From assembly GCA_026545765.1 (NCBI GenBank), contig CM048840.1:27160765-27224764 (forward strand): a DNA stretch of 64,000 bases, written 5' to 3'. Positions 1-10,100 of the stretch are shown piece after piece (position 1 is the first letter of the stretch; the number at the start of each line of letters is the position of its first letter). Under the pieces are notes generated by a model. The model saw only the letters and a program-made list of their open reading frames with translations, made no database searches and was not told the DNA's origin. The DNA comes from Plantago major. Taxonomy: Eukaryota > Streptophyta > Magnoliopsida > Lamiales > Plantaginaceae. Made by a program: the position numbers and the translations under genes.

Positions 1-299
1 AATACCCCCTCCTTCACGTTGCACTCATTAATTAGTGCTACTTTTGGCCAACAAAATTTAAAAAAAAACCCTTAATTAGTGTGAATAAGTCCAAAATCTT
101 CATTTACTTAAATTGGGATGAGATTCTGTTAAGTAGATTTGTAATTTTGTTTAATGTTTGGATGGTGTTCTTGCCAAAGAAAAAGTACATCAGATTATCT
201 TCTCTTTTTCTTTTTTCCCCTTCCCCGAGCTGGATTACCGGGGATTTAGTCTTATATATGTGATCTGATATTCTTATTTTTTTTTTTATTTAATGATAG
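1..299. other. AT-rich leading segment, probably a VPS39 intron
   Basis: No coding block is recognisable. The segment ends in a T-rich tract followed by a TAG acceptor directly before the first VPS39 exon visible here, so it is most simply the intron upstream of that exon. This is inference from the splice signal and the missing N-terminal two thirds of the protein. Confidence 0.5.
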
Positions 300-1917
300 G
301 TGCAAATATATATGTCGGAAGTACTTGATTGGTACACAGACCTCAATTCTCAGCAAAAGTGGGATGAGAAAACTTATTCTCCCACAAGGAAGAAACTTCT
401 GTCTGCCTTGGAGAGTATTTCTGGCTACAAGCCAGACATTCTTTTGAAACGTCTCCCATTGGATGCTCTGTATGAAGAACAGGCTATACTTTTGGGAAAG
501 ATGAACCAGCATGAGCTCGCTCTTTCTGTGTATGTACATAAGGTACTAAACTCCACAAGTTTTTGGATTTCCAAATTACACTTGATCATTAATTGTGTAG
601 TTAGCATGTCTGTTAATATAAATACTAGGTGGATTATTTACATAATTAAATCATTTTGAAATTCATCGGAAACCTTTCCGAAAGACTTAAAACTGTCAAA
701 TGTAATAAATCTTGTAGCGTGCACAAGTTGTCCAAAATGCTAATTTATCCATTATGCATGTAAGATATGGTGAAATTAATATAATCTATGAATTACATTA
801 GTATTTAATAATTGCATGTCAAGCCTGCAACTTTTGATTACCATATCTCCTGATCTCTCCCTCACTTTAAATTGTAGCTTAATGTTCCTGAACTGGCACT
901 CTCTTATTGTGACCGTGTATATGAATCCGGACTTCGACAACCTTCTGCAAAATCTTATGGCAACATCTACGTCACCCTACTGCAAATATATTTGAATCCT
1001 CGAAAGACAATAAAAAACTTTGAAAGGAGAATCGCTAATTTGGCGTCCTCTCCTAGTCCTGAAATCGCAAAGCAGGCTTGGGGAACACTTAAAACTAAAG
1101 GTCGCTTGGCTAAGAAAATAGCCGAAATTGAAGGGGCTGAAGAGAGTCGTTTCAGCCCTAGTGGCACAGATAGTGGAAAGAGTGATGGTGATACTGATGA
1201 CATAACTGAGGAAGGAGCTTCTACCATTATGGTTGATAGGGTCCTTGATCTGTTGGGTCAAAGATGGGATCGACTTAATGGAGCTCAGGCCTTAAGGTTG
1301 CTGCCTAGGGAAACTAGACTGAAGGTAAGTGTGTAGAGTATCCAAGCAAATGTCTTATATGTTTGTTGTGATGAAATAAGTGGTTCTCATCTTATTATTT
1401 GTTCTCTCTTCCCGGGCTAATTTTTTGTTCCATGGTTCACTGCAGAACCTACTTCCTTTTCTGGGGCCTCTTTTAAGAAAATCTGGTGAAGACTATCGAA
1501 ACTTACCGGTGATAAAGGGTTTGAGAGAGAGTGAAAACCTGCAGGTATGTTTCCTTCCAGATGTATATTTTAAAATTAAGATTTTGTACTTTTGTCACGA
1601 GATAATCACGTAGAGTTGTGCAAAGGACCAGATAGATTATTCCAGATTTGGATCTTCTTTGGTTTCAGATAGTATTTGTTTCGGTTGGTATTCTAATAAA
1701 GTTTGTTTCAAATCAGGTGAAAGATGAACTCTACAGCCAAAGAAAAAACATGGTGAAGATTACGGGTGATAGTATGTGCTCTCTTTGCAACAAAAAGATA
1801 GGAACTAGCGTGTTTGCTGTTTATCCGAATGGCAAGACCATTGTGCACTTTGTTTGCTTTAAAGATTCACAGAATATGAAGGCAGTTGGTAAAGGCCCAT
1901 CATCACGCAAGAGATGA
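300..1917 (+). CDS. VPS39: VPS39/Vam6 HOPS-complex subunit, C-terminal exons
   Basis: Partial gene: only the last four exons lie in the window (300-542, 878-1324, 1446-1544, 1717-1917), together about 329 residues, all joined in phase 0 with GT-AG borders. The family protein is about 1000 residues, so the N-terminal citron-homology and first clathrin-repeat parts lie off the left edge. The visible part has the VPS39 domain 1 helical region, a serine/acidic linker rich in Asp, Glu and Ser, and a C-terminal zinc-finger-like VPS39 domain 2 with a CSLC pair and a downstream HFVC. It ends in a basic Ser/Arg/Lys tail. In the family, VPS39 binds Rab7-type GTPases within the HOPS tether and drives fusion at the vacuole (lysosome in animals). 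I see no break in the exons. Identity rests on recognised sequence, not a search. Confidence 0.9.
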
Positions 1918-2441
1918 TGCTGTCTATGCAAGTTTGCAGGATGAGAAAAAGAAAGTGATCCAGCACTCCGGACTCTGGCAAGTTTTGTACGTTATTTGGG
2001 AGCTACCAACAACATTTATCATTTACCTCAACAGACGCCACCCCATTTTTTAGGTGCATGATCTGTTCTGGCGCCCGTCACTGCTGTCATTAGGTATAAC
2101 GATTATGGAGTTCTATACTTGTGAAGAACTTGTATACTGCTGCTTGTTTGTAAATCTTATTTATGTGAGTGGTTTGAGGCTCTTTTTATTGAACTGTACA
2201 TAAAGAGTTGTATTCTATTGTTGTAATCTATGAGACCAGATACTGAAGGTTTCATAATATGTACAATGCTACTGCATTTTTACCCCAACCTTTTTTATCA
2301 ATTCCATGAGTTTCAGCCTTTCAGGTTCCATTGAGAGACTCAACATGAAGCTTTTGTTTCTATTCTTTTTGCAGAAAAGTATTGCGGCAGCCACACTTTC
2401 TGGCAATTTTTGAAGGTTTACATCAATCAGACGGCTCTTAT
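1918..2441. other. Convergent 3' ends of VPS39 and the methyltransferase gene
   Basis: No further coding block. This holds the 3' UTR of VPS39 on the plus strand and that of the minus-strand methyltransferase gene; the two genes are tail to tail with about 520 bp between stop codons. AT-rich stretches suited to polyadenylation are present, but I cannot place a cleavage site. Confidence 0.5.
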
Positions 2442-3206
2442 CTAAACATGGAGTTCTGTTTTTTGACCACTTTTGGTTACAAAACGGTAGACGATAACAC
2501 CGACTCTGGATCCATCACAGGGGGGATCAGTATGTATAGCCTCAACATCAAACATCTTCTTAGCCTTCTTAAAGAAAGCAGATTCCTTCTTCCACCTCTT
2601 CAAATGAGCCATCAAGAACACCAAACCCTTGTCACCCCCATCCAAGAAAAAATGCAGCGTCTCGAGCAGCGGCTCGAACAGGTGATCATGATACACCAAA
2701 TCAGATCCTATTACAAGGTCGTAATCCCTCCCCATAGCCTCCATCTCTTCCTCATTCCCCCACGAAAGTGCTGCAACGTTGACTTCTCCACCGTGGAGCT
2801 TCAACACGTCTGCGTTAGCTTCGACGTTGAACTCCATGCTAGGCAGCACATGGGGTAGGTCTGTGACTGTGACAGACGCTCCGAACAAAGCAGCGGCTGC
2901 AATGCCTACGACTCCGGTTCCTGACCCGAGCTCGAGCACGCGGAGGCGGTTACCGGAGGGGATGAAAAGAGGGGCTGCGGTTGTGGAGTGTTGGCGGTCG
3001 AGGAGGTTGATGAGAGTGGTGGCGGCAGGCCAGAGCTTGAAGGCAATGCCTTGGGAAGGGAGTTGCCTGATGGTTATGAGTGAGTTGATGGAGCTGAGTG
3101 TGTACGTTTTTGGCAGTTGAGTGTTTGCATGAGTTTCTTGATCTTCTTGTTCATGGATTTCTTGATGTTCTTGATCATCTTCTTCTTCTTCTTCGTGAAG
3201 TGCCAT
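2442..3206 (-). CDS. METTL21-like protein-lysine methyltransferase
   Basis: Single-exon gene of 254 residues. An earlier in-frame ATG would add 29 hydrophobic residues, but I prefer the ATG at 3206 because it begins the acidic Met-Ala-Leu-His-Glu N-terminus usual for plant members. The Rossmann-fold methyltransferase signature is clear: motif I LELGSGTG at about residues 91-98, VTDLP at about 114-118, and the family post-motif DYDLVIGSDLVY at about 161-172, followed by an FLMAHLKR strand. This fits the METTL21/FAM86-type seven-beta-strand SAM-dependent methyltransferases that modify lysine in chaperones, elongation factors and similar proteins. The exact substrate cannot be read from sequence. 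The first 30 residues are very rich in Glu, Asp and Gln. No break is seen. Confidence 0.87.
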   Translation of the reverse strand: MALHEEEEEDDQEHQEIHEQEDQETHANTQLPKTYTLSSINSLITIRQLPSQGIAFKLWPAATTLINLLDRQHSTTAAPLFIPSGNRLRVLELGSGTGVVGIAAAALFGASVTVTDLPHVLPSMEFNVEANADVLKLHGGEVNVAALSWGNEEEMEAMGRDYDLVIGSDLVYHDHLFEPLLETLHFFLDGGDKGLVFLMAHLKRWKKESAFFKKAKKMFDVEAIHTDPPCDGSRVGVIVYRFVTKSGQKTELHV

Positions 3207-3629
3207 TTGTGAAAGGAAAATTGGAGGCGATATGATAGGGCGGATAATAAGGGTTTTGGCAATTATGATGTGGAATCCAAAAGGAATCAACATATGGGAT
3301 TGAAGGGTACAAAGGAGACAAATTTTAAAGTCATTTTCTAGGATATTTTGCTTTTTTTAGAATTTAGATTAGGTTTAAATTGCTAATTTTGGCAAGTGGG
3401 GAGGAGTGAAAAGACTTGCAGAACCCTCTAGATATTTTCTTGATGTGGTTTGGTGAACTAAACTTTAATTGGCTAATTTTGGCAACTGGGAAGGAGCGGA
3501 AAGACCTCCAAACCCCCATCGATCGACTTCCTACTAGTTACTACACTGCCGTTGACTTGCCTGTGTTTGGCATAGGCTCTCGGCGCTCCTCTTGGCTGTC
3601 TGCTTCTCTAGGGATTTACTTCTACTCCC
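3207..3629. other. Upstream region of the methyltransferase gene with a local duplication
   Basis: Likely promoter and 5' UTR of the minus-strand methyltransferase gene. Two similar copies of an approximately 50-bp segment (near 3378 and 3465, each containing TGCTAATTTTGGCAA or GGCTAATTTTGGCAA and then GGAGGAG/GGAAGGAG) lie about 87 bp apart, so the upstream region carries a diverged tandem duplication. No coding capacity is supported. Confidence 0.45.
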
Positions 3630-3775
3630 TCCATCCTTCGTACATTAAGGTACGGAGTGTTTAGTGAAAAATTAAAATAAATAATAAATATAAAAATGTG
3701 ATAAGAAATGTATTTTAGTGTGAAAAATATGAAGATTGTTAATTCTTTATTGGCCGTGTGAATTCGTGGGATGAC
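3630..3775. mobile_element. Stowaway-type MITE, left end only
   Basis: Begins TACTCCCTCC, the usual Stowaway terminus. Its interior resembles the fuller Stowaway copy at 32225-32467: both contain AGATTGTTNATT, TTTATTGG and GTGTG in the same order. The right terminus is missing; a PIF/Harbinger-like element starts right after it. Confidence 0.5.
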
Positions 3776-3778
3776 TAA

Positions 3779-4482
3779 GGCTCTGTTTAACAAAATTAAA
3801 TTAAAGTTTAACTCCAGAATTAGGATTGTTAATTAAATTAAAAAGTGATTTTAATGTAGCTGTTTAACAAATTAGTTGATAAACTAGCTGATATTTTGTA
3901 AAATGACATAAAAAGTCATTACTCTTATTTTTATTTTCTTTAACCTTTCTCATTGTATTATTAGTCTATATTTTTTAAAATAATATTACTATCACATTTT
4001 TGTCTAATTATTTTAATATATATTCAATGTAACTTCACCGTCACTTTAATAACATCATTAAAAATTATCAGAAGTTGAAAGAAATATTCGTTGAGCATTT
4101 TAACTTAGTAAGGAAAAAAATCAGTTATTGTCGTGTACTACATGTATGCATTTTAAAGAGATGTAGATGCATTAATCCTTATACTAGTTGCAAACAAGTA
4201 CACAAAATGTATAACAAAGGTTCCAACAATATAAAATATAAGTCGAAAATTCTAATGAACATGTGGTTTTTCATTTTTTTCTAATTTAGGTCAGGGATAT
4301 TTTCGGAATGAAAAAGATAAGGAGCTTTTTTTTTTTTAAAAAAAAAAGCTAATTTGGTAAGCTCAATCACTAATGATTTTTTCAAATTAATCGATTTAAG
4401 TCAAGGCTCACGTAACGAGCTTTTTATTAGTCAATGGTAAAAAAAACTCATGAAGCTGAAAAGCTAATGGTAAACAGAGTGG
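3779..4482. mobile_element. PIF/Harbinger-like (Tourist) non-autonomous element
   Basis: About 704 bp, AT-rich, without coding capacity. The ends are inverted (CTCTGTTTAACA at the left, reverse complement CTCTGTTTACCA at the right) and are flanked by TAA on both sides, the 3-bp target duplication expected of PIF/Harbinger elements. A T/A homopolymer hairpin lies near 4327-4350. Confidence 0.6.
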
Positions 4483-5044
4483 TAAATATATAAAATTATG
4501 TGGACATAATAAGGAGTTCAGATTGGATTAGTTTTGATATGAACAACATATTTCACAAATTTATGTAAAATTAAGATTTCATATGAGATAAATTTTACAA
4601 TGCTATCGGAGTATTAAACTCACGTCCTGAATTACACTCTACCTACCCAACCTTGCATCTCCAAGTAAGCTGAAAAGATTTTACATGACATAATTATTGA
4701 TCCTTGTAAAATGTAGAGAAGTCTAAAACTGTCAAACACCAGCTCAACTTCAGAAATAGATTATCTTTTTTCAATTTAACGGAGAAAAATAAAGAAGGAA
4801 AGGACAACAGTGGATAAAATTCAAAATATAACTTCTTGTACCATTTACATAAAAGGTACTTAAGGTTGCCATCGTATATTTTATATACTTTACATTAACC
4901 CACAATCTAAACAACGTACCCCCGTAATTTTTTCCTTCTGGAAATAATGTATAATGCGTTCTTTCACGTATTGATATCACTTTACATTACTCATTAACAA
5001 TATTTAACATTTCAGGTCACTTATTAAATAATTCATTTGAAATT
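4483..5044. other. AT-rich intergenic DNA
   Basis: I see no gene, RNA or convincing transposon terminus here; short reading frames on both strands lack recognisable domains. Confidence 0.4.
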
Positions 5045-5439
5045 GTACACACAATGTTTTGGCAATGTTTTGATGTTGAAACTTCATGGAATTGACGGTT
5101 GTGTTGAAGCACTTTGGTGTTAATTTGAAAGCAAAGGTTAAGGAGTACACAAGTTGGTATTGAATCTGGTAGAGTCACTCTTGAGGCATGGAAAATGGAA
5201 AAGGAGTACAGTAACCAAATGGTACTGCCGAGCTGCTTGGAAAGAATTGTTGTCACCTATTTTGTATGATTCTATTGACTTATGAGATCAAGTTTGGGCA
5301 GAAAAGGATGGTTTGTATAGTTGGTGCAAGATGATGCATGTAAAAAAGACTTGATGTAAGAAGGAGTATTCCTTATGCTCAAATTGTTGAGTTATTAATA
5401 AAAGTTTTTAGCTGTTTCAAAAAAAGAAGTACACACAAT
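5045..5439 (+). mobile_element. Short retroposed insert with poly(A) tail and 11-bp TSD
   Basis: The 373-bp insert (5056-5428) ends in AATAAAAG, a short unique stretch and a run of A. It is bounded on both sides by GTACACACAAT (5045-5055 and 5429-5439). An oligo(A) 3' end with an exact direct repeat marks target-primed retroposition. The body has no intact reading frame and no domain I recognise. It could be a 5'-truncated LINE tail or a processed transcript copy. Confidence 0.6.
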
Positions 5440-5507
5440 AATAACATCATAAGAAGCATACTTTATTAATTAGCATAAACCAACTACCTACAAACATATT
5501 AAAAGGG

Positions 5508-6632
5508 TGGGGCAAGTACAAACATACCCTTGCATTTTGCTCCAATTACAGATTCATACCTGCTGTTTGAACAATTACATCCACTCCCAATTTCACATTC
5601 CGACGTTGACTCCGGCTCCTACGTGTCAATTAATGATGATGTGGATATGATTTGGCATATATGTGAACTTTTAGGTAAAAAAAAAAAAAAGAAAAATCTC
5701 CTTCTCTTCTTCTTCTTCCTCCATCTCTTCTTCTTCAACACTTAAACAACCTAGCTCTACCACCCAATAACAACCACCATCCCCTCCGGCCCATAACGAC
5801 CATCACCACCACCTCCGTCTAAGTTTCTAACCACCACTATTACAAGAATTACGGAACAAAAATATAAGGAAAAAAAATTGAGTCTCCATTGGAGACCAAT
5901 TTCAAAAGCTTACAAGCTTGAGAATGGGTCTCCAATGGAGACACCCAAGCAAGTTAAAAACAACCCCAATCGAAGTTAAAAACAGCCCCAAACGGAGCTG
6001 TAAAAGAGCTCCGGCGAGAGCTCAAGTGCTCCAATTGGGGCTGTAATTTACAGCCCCAATTGGAGCTTAGGTGGATCTCCATTGAAGACCCATTTCAAGG
6101 TTTTGAAATGGGTCTTCAATTAAGATTAAATTTCCCTTTTTTTCTTTTTCTTTGTAATTTTTTTTTTTGGGTTTCTATATTTAGAATATGATATTATTGG
6201 AGGATTGTATTGCAATAATGTTTAGATTAATCTAATAAAGTAATTTTTATATTGGGGTATTTTTTGTTAATTTTTGGGTCAATTTTGTGAATTATAAAAC
6301 ATAAATATCAAATATGTAAAGTATAGAAATAGAGAATAAGTTATTTTTATTTTTTTGGCCAACTAACTAACATCACAAATTACTTTTTAAATCAATTACA
6401 AACAAACCTAGTCAAAATTAATTAATAAAGGAGGAGTTAATGACATGGCAGTCCATGTCATCAATTTGCATGTGTTCCGGCCAAGAGACGGGCTGACATC
6501 AGCTCCGACGTTAACCAATGGGTGTATATGTAACCACTTTTAAATCGTAGGGGAGGGTTTTGTAATTGTTTAAACTGCGGGTATGAATCATTAAATTGGT
6601 CATTTTGGAGGGGTGGGTTTATTATATATCTG
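5508..6632. mobile_element. Non-autonomous MULE-type element with internal hairpins
   Basis: About 1.1 kb between exact 9-bp direct repeats TTAAAAGGG (5499-5507 and 6633-6641). The first and last 130 bp or so are imperfect inverted repeats: ATTCATACC, GTTTGAACAATTACA and CCGACGTT on the left each have an inverted counterpart on the right. The 9-bp duplication and long inverted ends fit Mutator-like elements. The middle holds a CTT-rich pyrimidine tract and three consecutive hairpins. There is no transposase. Confidence 0.65.
5880..6125. repeat. Cluster of three palindromic hairpins inside the MULE-type element
   Basis: Three inverted repeats follow one another. The first is built on GTCTCCA/TGGAGAC. 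The second is a perfect palindrome with 19-bp arms and a 1-nt spacer (6028-6066, arm starting GCTCCAATTGGGGCTG). The third has 17-bp arms (TTGAAGACCCATTTCAA, 6082-6098 and 6103-6119). Confidence 0.8.
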
Positions 6633-6641
6633 TTAAAAGGG

Positions 6642-7157
6642 TTCTTAATACATCGTGCTATTTTCGGATTTTAAAAAACAAACCGAGTACAATTTTTTGA
6701 TAGTGGGTTCATATAAAGTAAACAAAATATACGATGACAAGCTGAGTACCTTTCTAAATACAACTTGTCCATTAATGTTAAATGATACTAAAAGGTTTGA
6801 AATATTTTCCCTGTCGTTAGTGTTTTAACCATCAGCTGATGAAATAGATAGTATTTGTGTTTCAATCATTACACGAGCTATCATAATTAAATTTTCGATC
6901 GCCATTACGGATTTCGCTTTGTTTACATAAATGACCCGCATTCAGTTAGCAGCCATTGATCAGTTTACATCATTAGCCTAGAAGAACTCAAGAACTACCA
7001 AAGGGAAGGAGGAAGAACACAAGTTTCAACCAACTACAAATAAGCCCACGGACAGTGATGTGCATGCACATGTAACGAAGAATTCTAACCCGGGTCACGA
7101 GGGCGATGCGGCGTGTGCATCGCGCCATTCTCCCGACAGGATACAAACGAGTTAAAC
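6642..7157. other. Intergenic, 3' flank of the PYROXD2-like gene
   Basis: No gene seen. The part next to 7157 should hold the 3' UTR of the minus-strand oxidoreductase gene. A moderately GC-rich patch near 7085-7130 is without recognisable coding sense. Confidence 0.4.
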
Positions 7158-10100
7158 TCAATCCTTTAAATCTTGAATAACCACATGTGCTGAATTACGC
7201 CCTGGAGCTCCCATTACACCACCGCCTGGATGAGCTCCACTACCGCACAGATACAAACCTGGTAAAGGGGTCCTGTAACTTGACCTACATTAATGGTGAA
7301 AACCAACATTACCAATTTTCAGCCATAATATCTTTCACGTATAGCAGAAATGAAGGTAAATCGGGGGAAAATCGTCATTACCATCCTTTTACAGGCCGCA
7401 TGAGGAACAAAGAATCTAAGCCCATGGCACCGTGAAATATATTTCCTCCTGTCAGATTTTGGTAAATACACCAATTATGGTAGCCGGATCAAATCCAATC
7501 AAGAAAATCTACTTTTAATTTGATATGGGATTATAGTTGTGGAAACAGTGACTGTGCACCTCCAAACATCAGTGTCAGTATCCTTCCTACCCCTATATCT
7601 AAAGTACTTCCTCCGTCCTGGAAATAGCTTCCCATTTTGTCATTTTACGTGTCCCAAACAAACTTTCCTATTGCCTTTTTTGGCACCCACTCACCCAACT
7701 TTAACATTAAATATACTCAAAAGTAAACCCACTACCATTATTTTATCCAACTTTTAACTTTAAAAATCAATTTGAGGGACCCACTAGTACTATTTTATCC
7801 AAAATTAATATATACCTTATTTCTTCACCCAAAAAGTAAACGGGAAGCTATTCCAGGGACGGAAGAAGTACTATTAATCCTCTCAAGGCATTTGATGATT
7901 TCAAAACTGGTCGCAGTTATGCACGAGTTATCCTAGAAATTAATGCATGCATGGTCTTTATGACATGATGGTAAAAATAAAAGAGGCGTCACTGTCGTAG
8001 ACTTCCAGTGTCATTTTTTACTTGGCGAAAACAATACACAGCACCGATCAAGCAGCAGTGTGATTGTTGGATAAGTAATGTATAGAATTCTCAAAGCACG
8101 CATTCTAAGTAAGTACCTCATATATTTTTTACGCCGAAGGAGATTCTGATGTTGAAGTATAAATGTATTGTTACGAGGTAAATGATATGCCTAGCTCAAT
8201 TGAGCAAATTAGCAAAATATAGACACTACTTACCTGTCAAGCCTATTTCTCTTTCGAGATCTGGTGGAGTCAACATGTCATAGCCAATGATAGATGAACT
8301 AAAGCCAGGGGCATATTCATCAATTAGGTCGAAACATCTTTTAGAAAACGATTGCTGCAACCAATAATGCACTGATATTAGAAGAAAGTGAACAAATACC
8401 TCAAAGTTACAAAGAAAAAAGATGAAGAAGCTTTTTGGTGCTTTTGCATATAAACTGCAAGAAACGCCACTGACTCTGTATGCAGGATCTGCCCAGCTGC
8501 CATCAATGGGTTTGTAAGGTGTGTACTGAATAAACAGGTTAATGACATGCTGCCCTGTACAAATTACATGAGAAAATTACTGAAGTGTCGTCACAGCACA
8601 AGACTCGGTAATACGTCAAAAGTAGTTTTACACGACTCCTATGCAGAAACAGTAATAATTAAAAAATATGTACCAGGTGGAGAAATTGTCTTGTCTATTG
8701 CAGAAGGAATTGTCATTTCTATTATAGGTCTCCGGGATGGTATCCCATTTGCAGATTCCTGGCAGGCAGACTCGATCTCGTCCATACTGTTAAACAAAGG
8801 AAAAATGCGACTTAACTAAGTTAATCAACAAGAGTAAGTCTCCTGAGAGACGGTCTCTAGATAATTTATTTAGAGACGGACCAATATTATCAAGAAAATC
8901 ATCGATGTTATTAATTAAAACACCTATGTTCTCAACATTGATGGTTTTTTTTTAAAAACATTGATGTTTTTTCATATTACAACATGATTTATTTTGTTAA
9001 CAACATAGACGTTTTGATTAATAACATGCATAGGCCGTCTCTAGATAAGTTATCTACAGATTGTCTCTCATGAGACTTTGTGAATCAACAATTATAGGAA
9101 AACCCCTGTGCATCAATGCTGTCAAAATCTTGAAAAAGGAAAAAGACAAGGGACACTACAACAGAAGAGCCTTGTATCATTTCCCAGAAATAGTTTGGTC
9201 ACGGGATAATCCAGACATAAAAAGCACTTGAAAACCCAACATAAACAAGAAATCGCTTCTTTAATGAATAACCACGTCACAATAGCAAGTGAGGAAATTA
9301 TCTCGGCATCACTGTAAAACAGGTGAAATATGCTGGCACTAAAGGTGACAGTCATTTCACTCTATTCCAAAGTGATTGAGAATTTAATCCATAAAACAGG
9401 TACACAGCTACTTTTTAATGACCTTAAGATACTGGTGCAGCTCCACTGTATTGTGTTTACCACAATCGAATTTGGATCACTACTTTGAGTTTTCTCAGAC
9501 ACAGAGCAAAGCATCGAATTGAATTACAGGATTACTGAAAGATCAAGTATGCAGCATAGAAAAGAAGCTTATGAAAGTACCTTTCGCATCCAATGTGAAT
9601 AGTGCCTGTATGCTCAGGACCAACATCCTGATGTCGAGACATGCAATGAAACTGAGGCAACCGGTCAACAGCCAAATTGATTTTAGTAGTTGCCTGTCCA
9701 TGGAACAGCGTAACTTCAAACTTCAGTTCAGTATCACTTTAAAACTCAACTAGAGGTAAGACTTAAGAGGACATGCAAAAAAATAATTAATCTTGAGAAC
9801 TGAGATAAATTTGTATGCTTGGATGAGAATTAAGTTCACAATAATGCTACAGAAACATGGACTCAAGGCTATAGACAATACAATATCCTGACAAAAAGCT
9901 CTAAGATACACTTGAAAAGATCATCTAGAACAGAAGTAATGGTTCTTTGAACTTAAGGTCAATCTAAAGTCTGAAAAGTGTGCTTCAAAACTCATTTGTG
10001 GAATCATGTGGGCGAAAGAAAGTAGGCCTGGGAAATGATTTAAAGTTTTTCTTATCGGAACATGTAATTTTATTTTGTTTTTAATGTTACATATTGTGAT

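Noticed and set aside
9122-9355. 77-residue minus-strand frame
   Set aside because: Lies wholly in an intron of the PYROXD2-like gene between two well-supported exons and resembles no protein I know.
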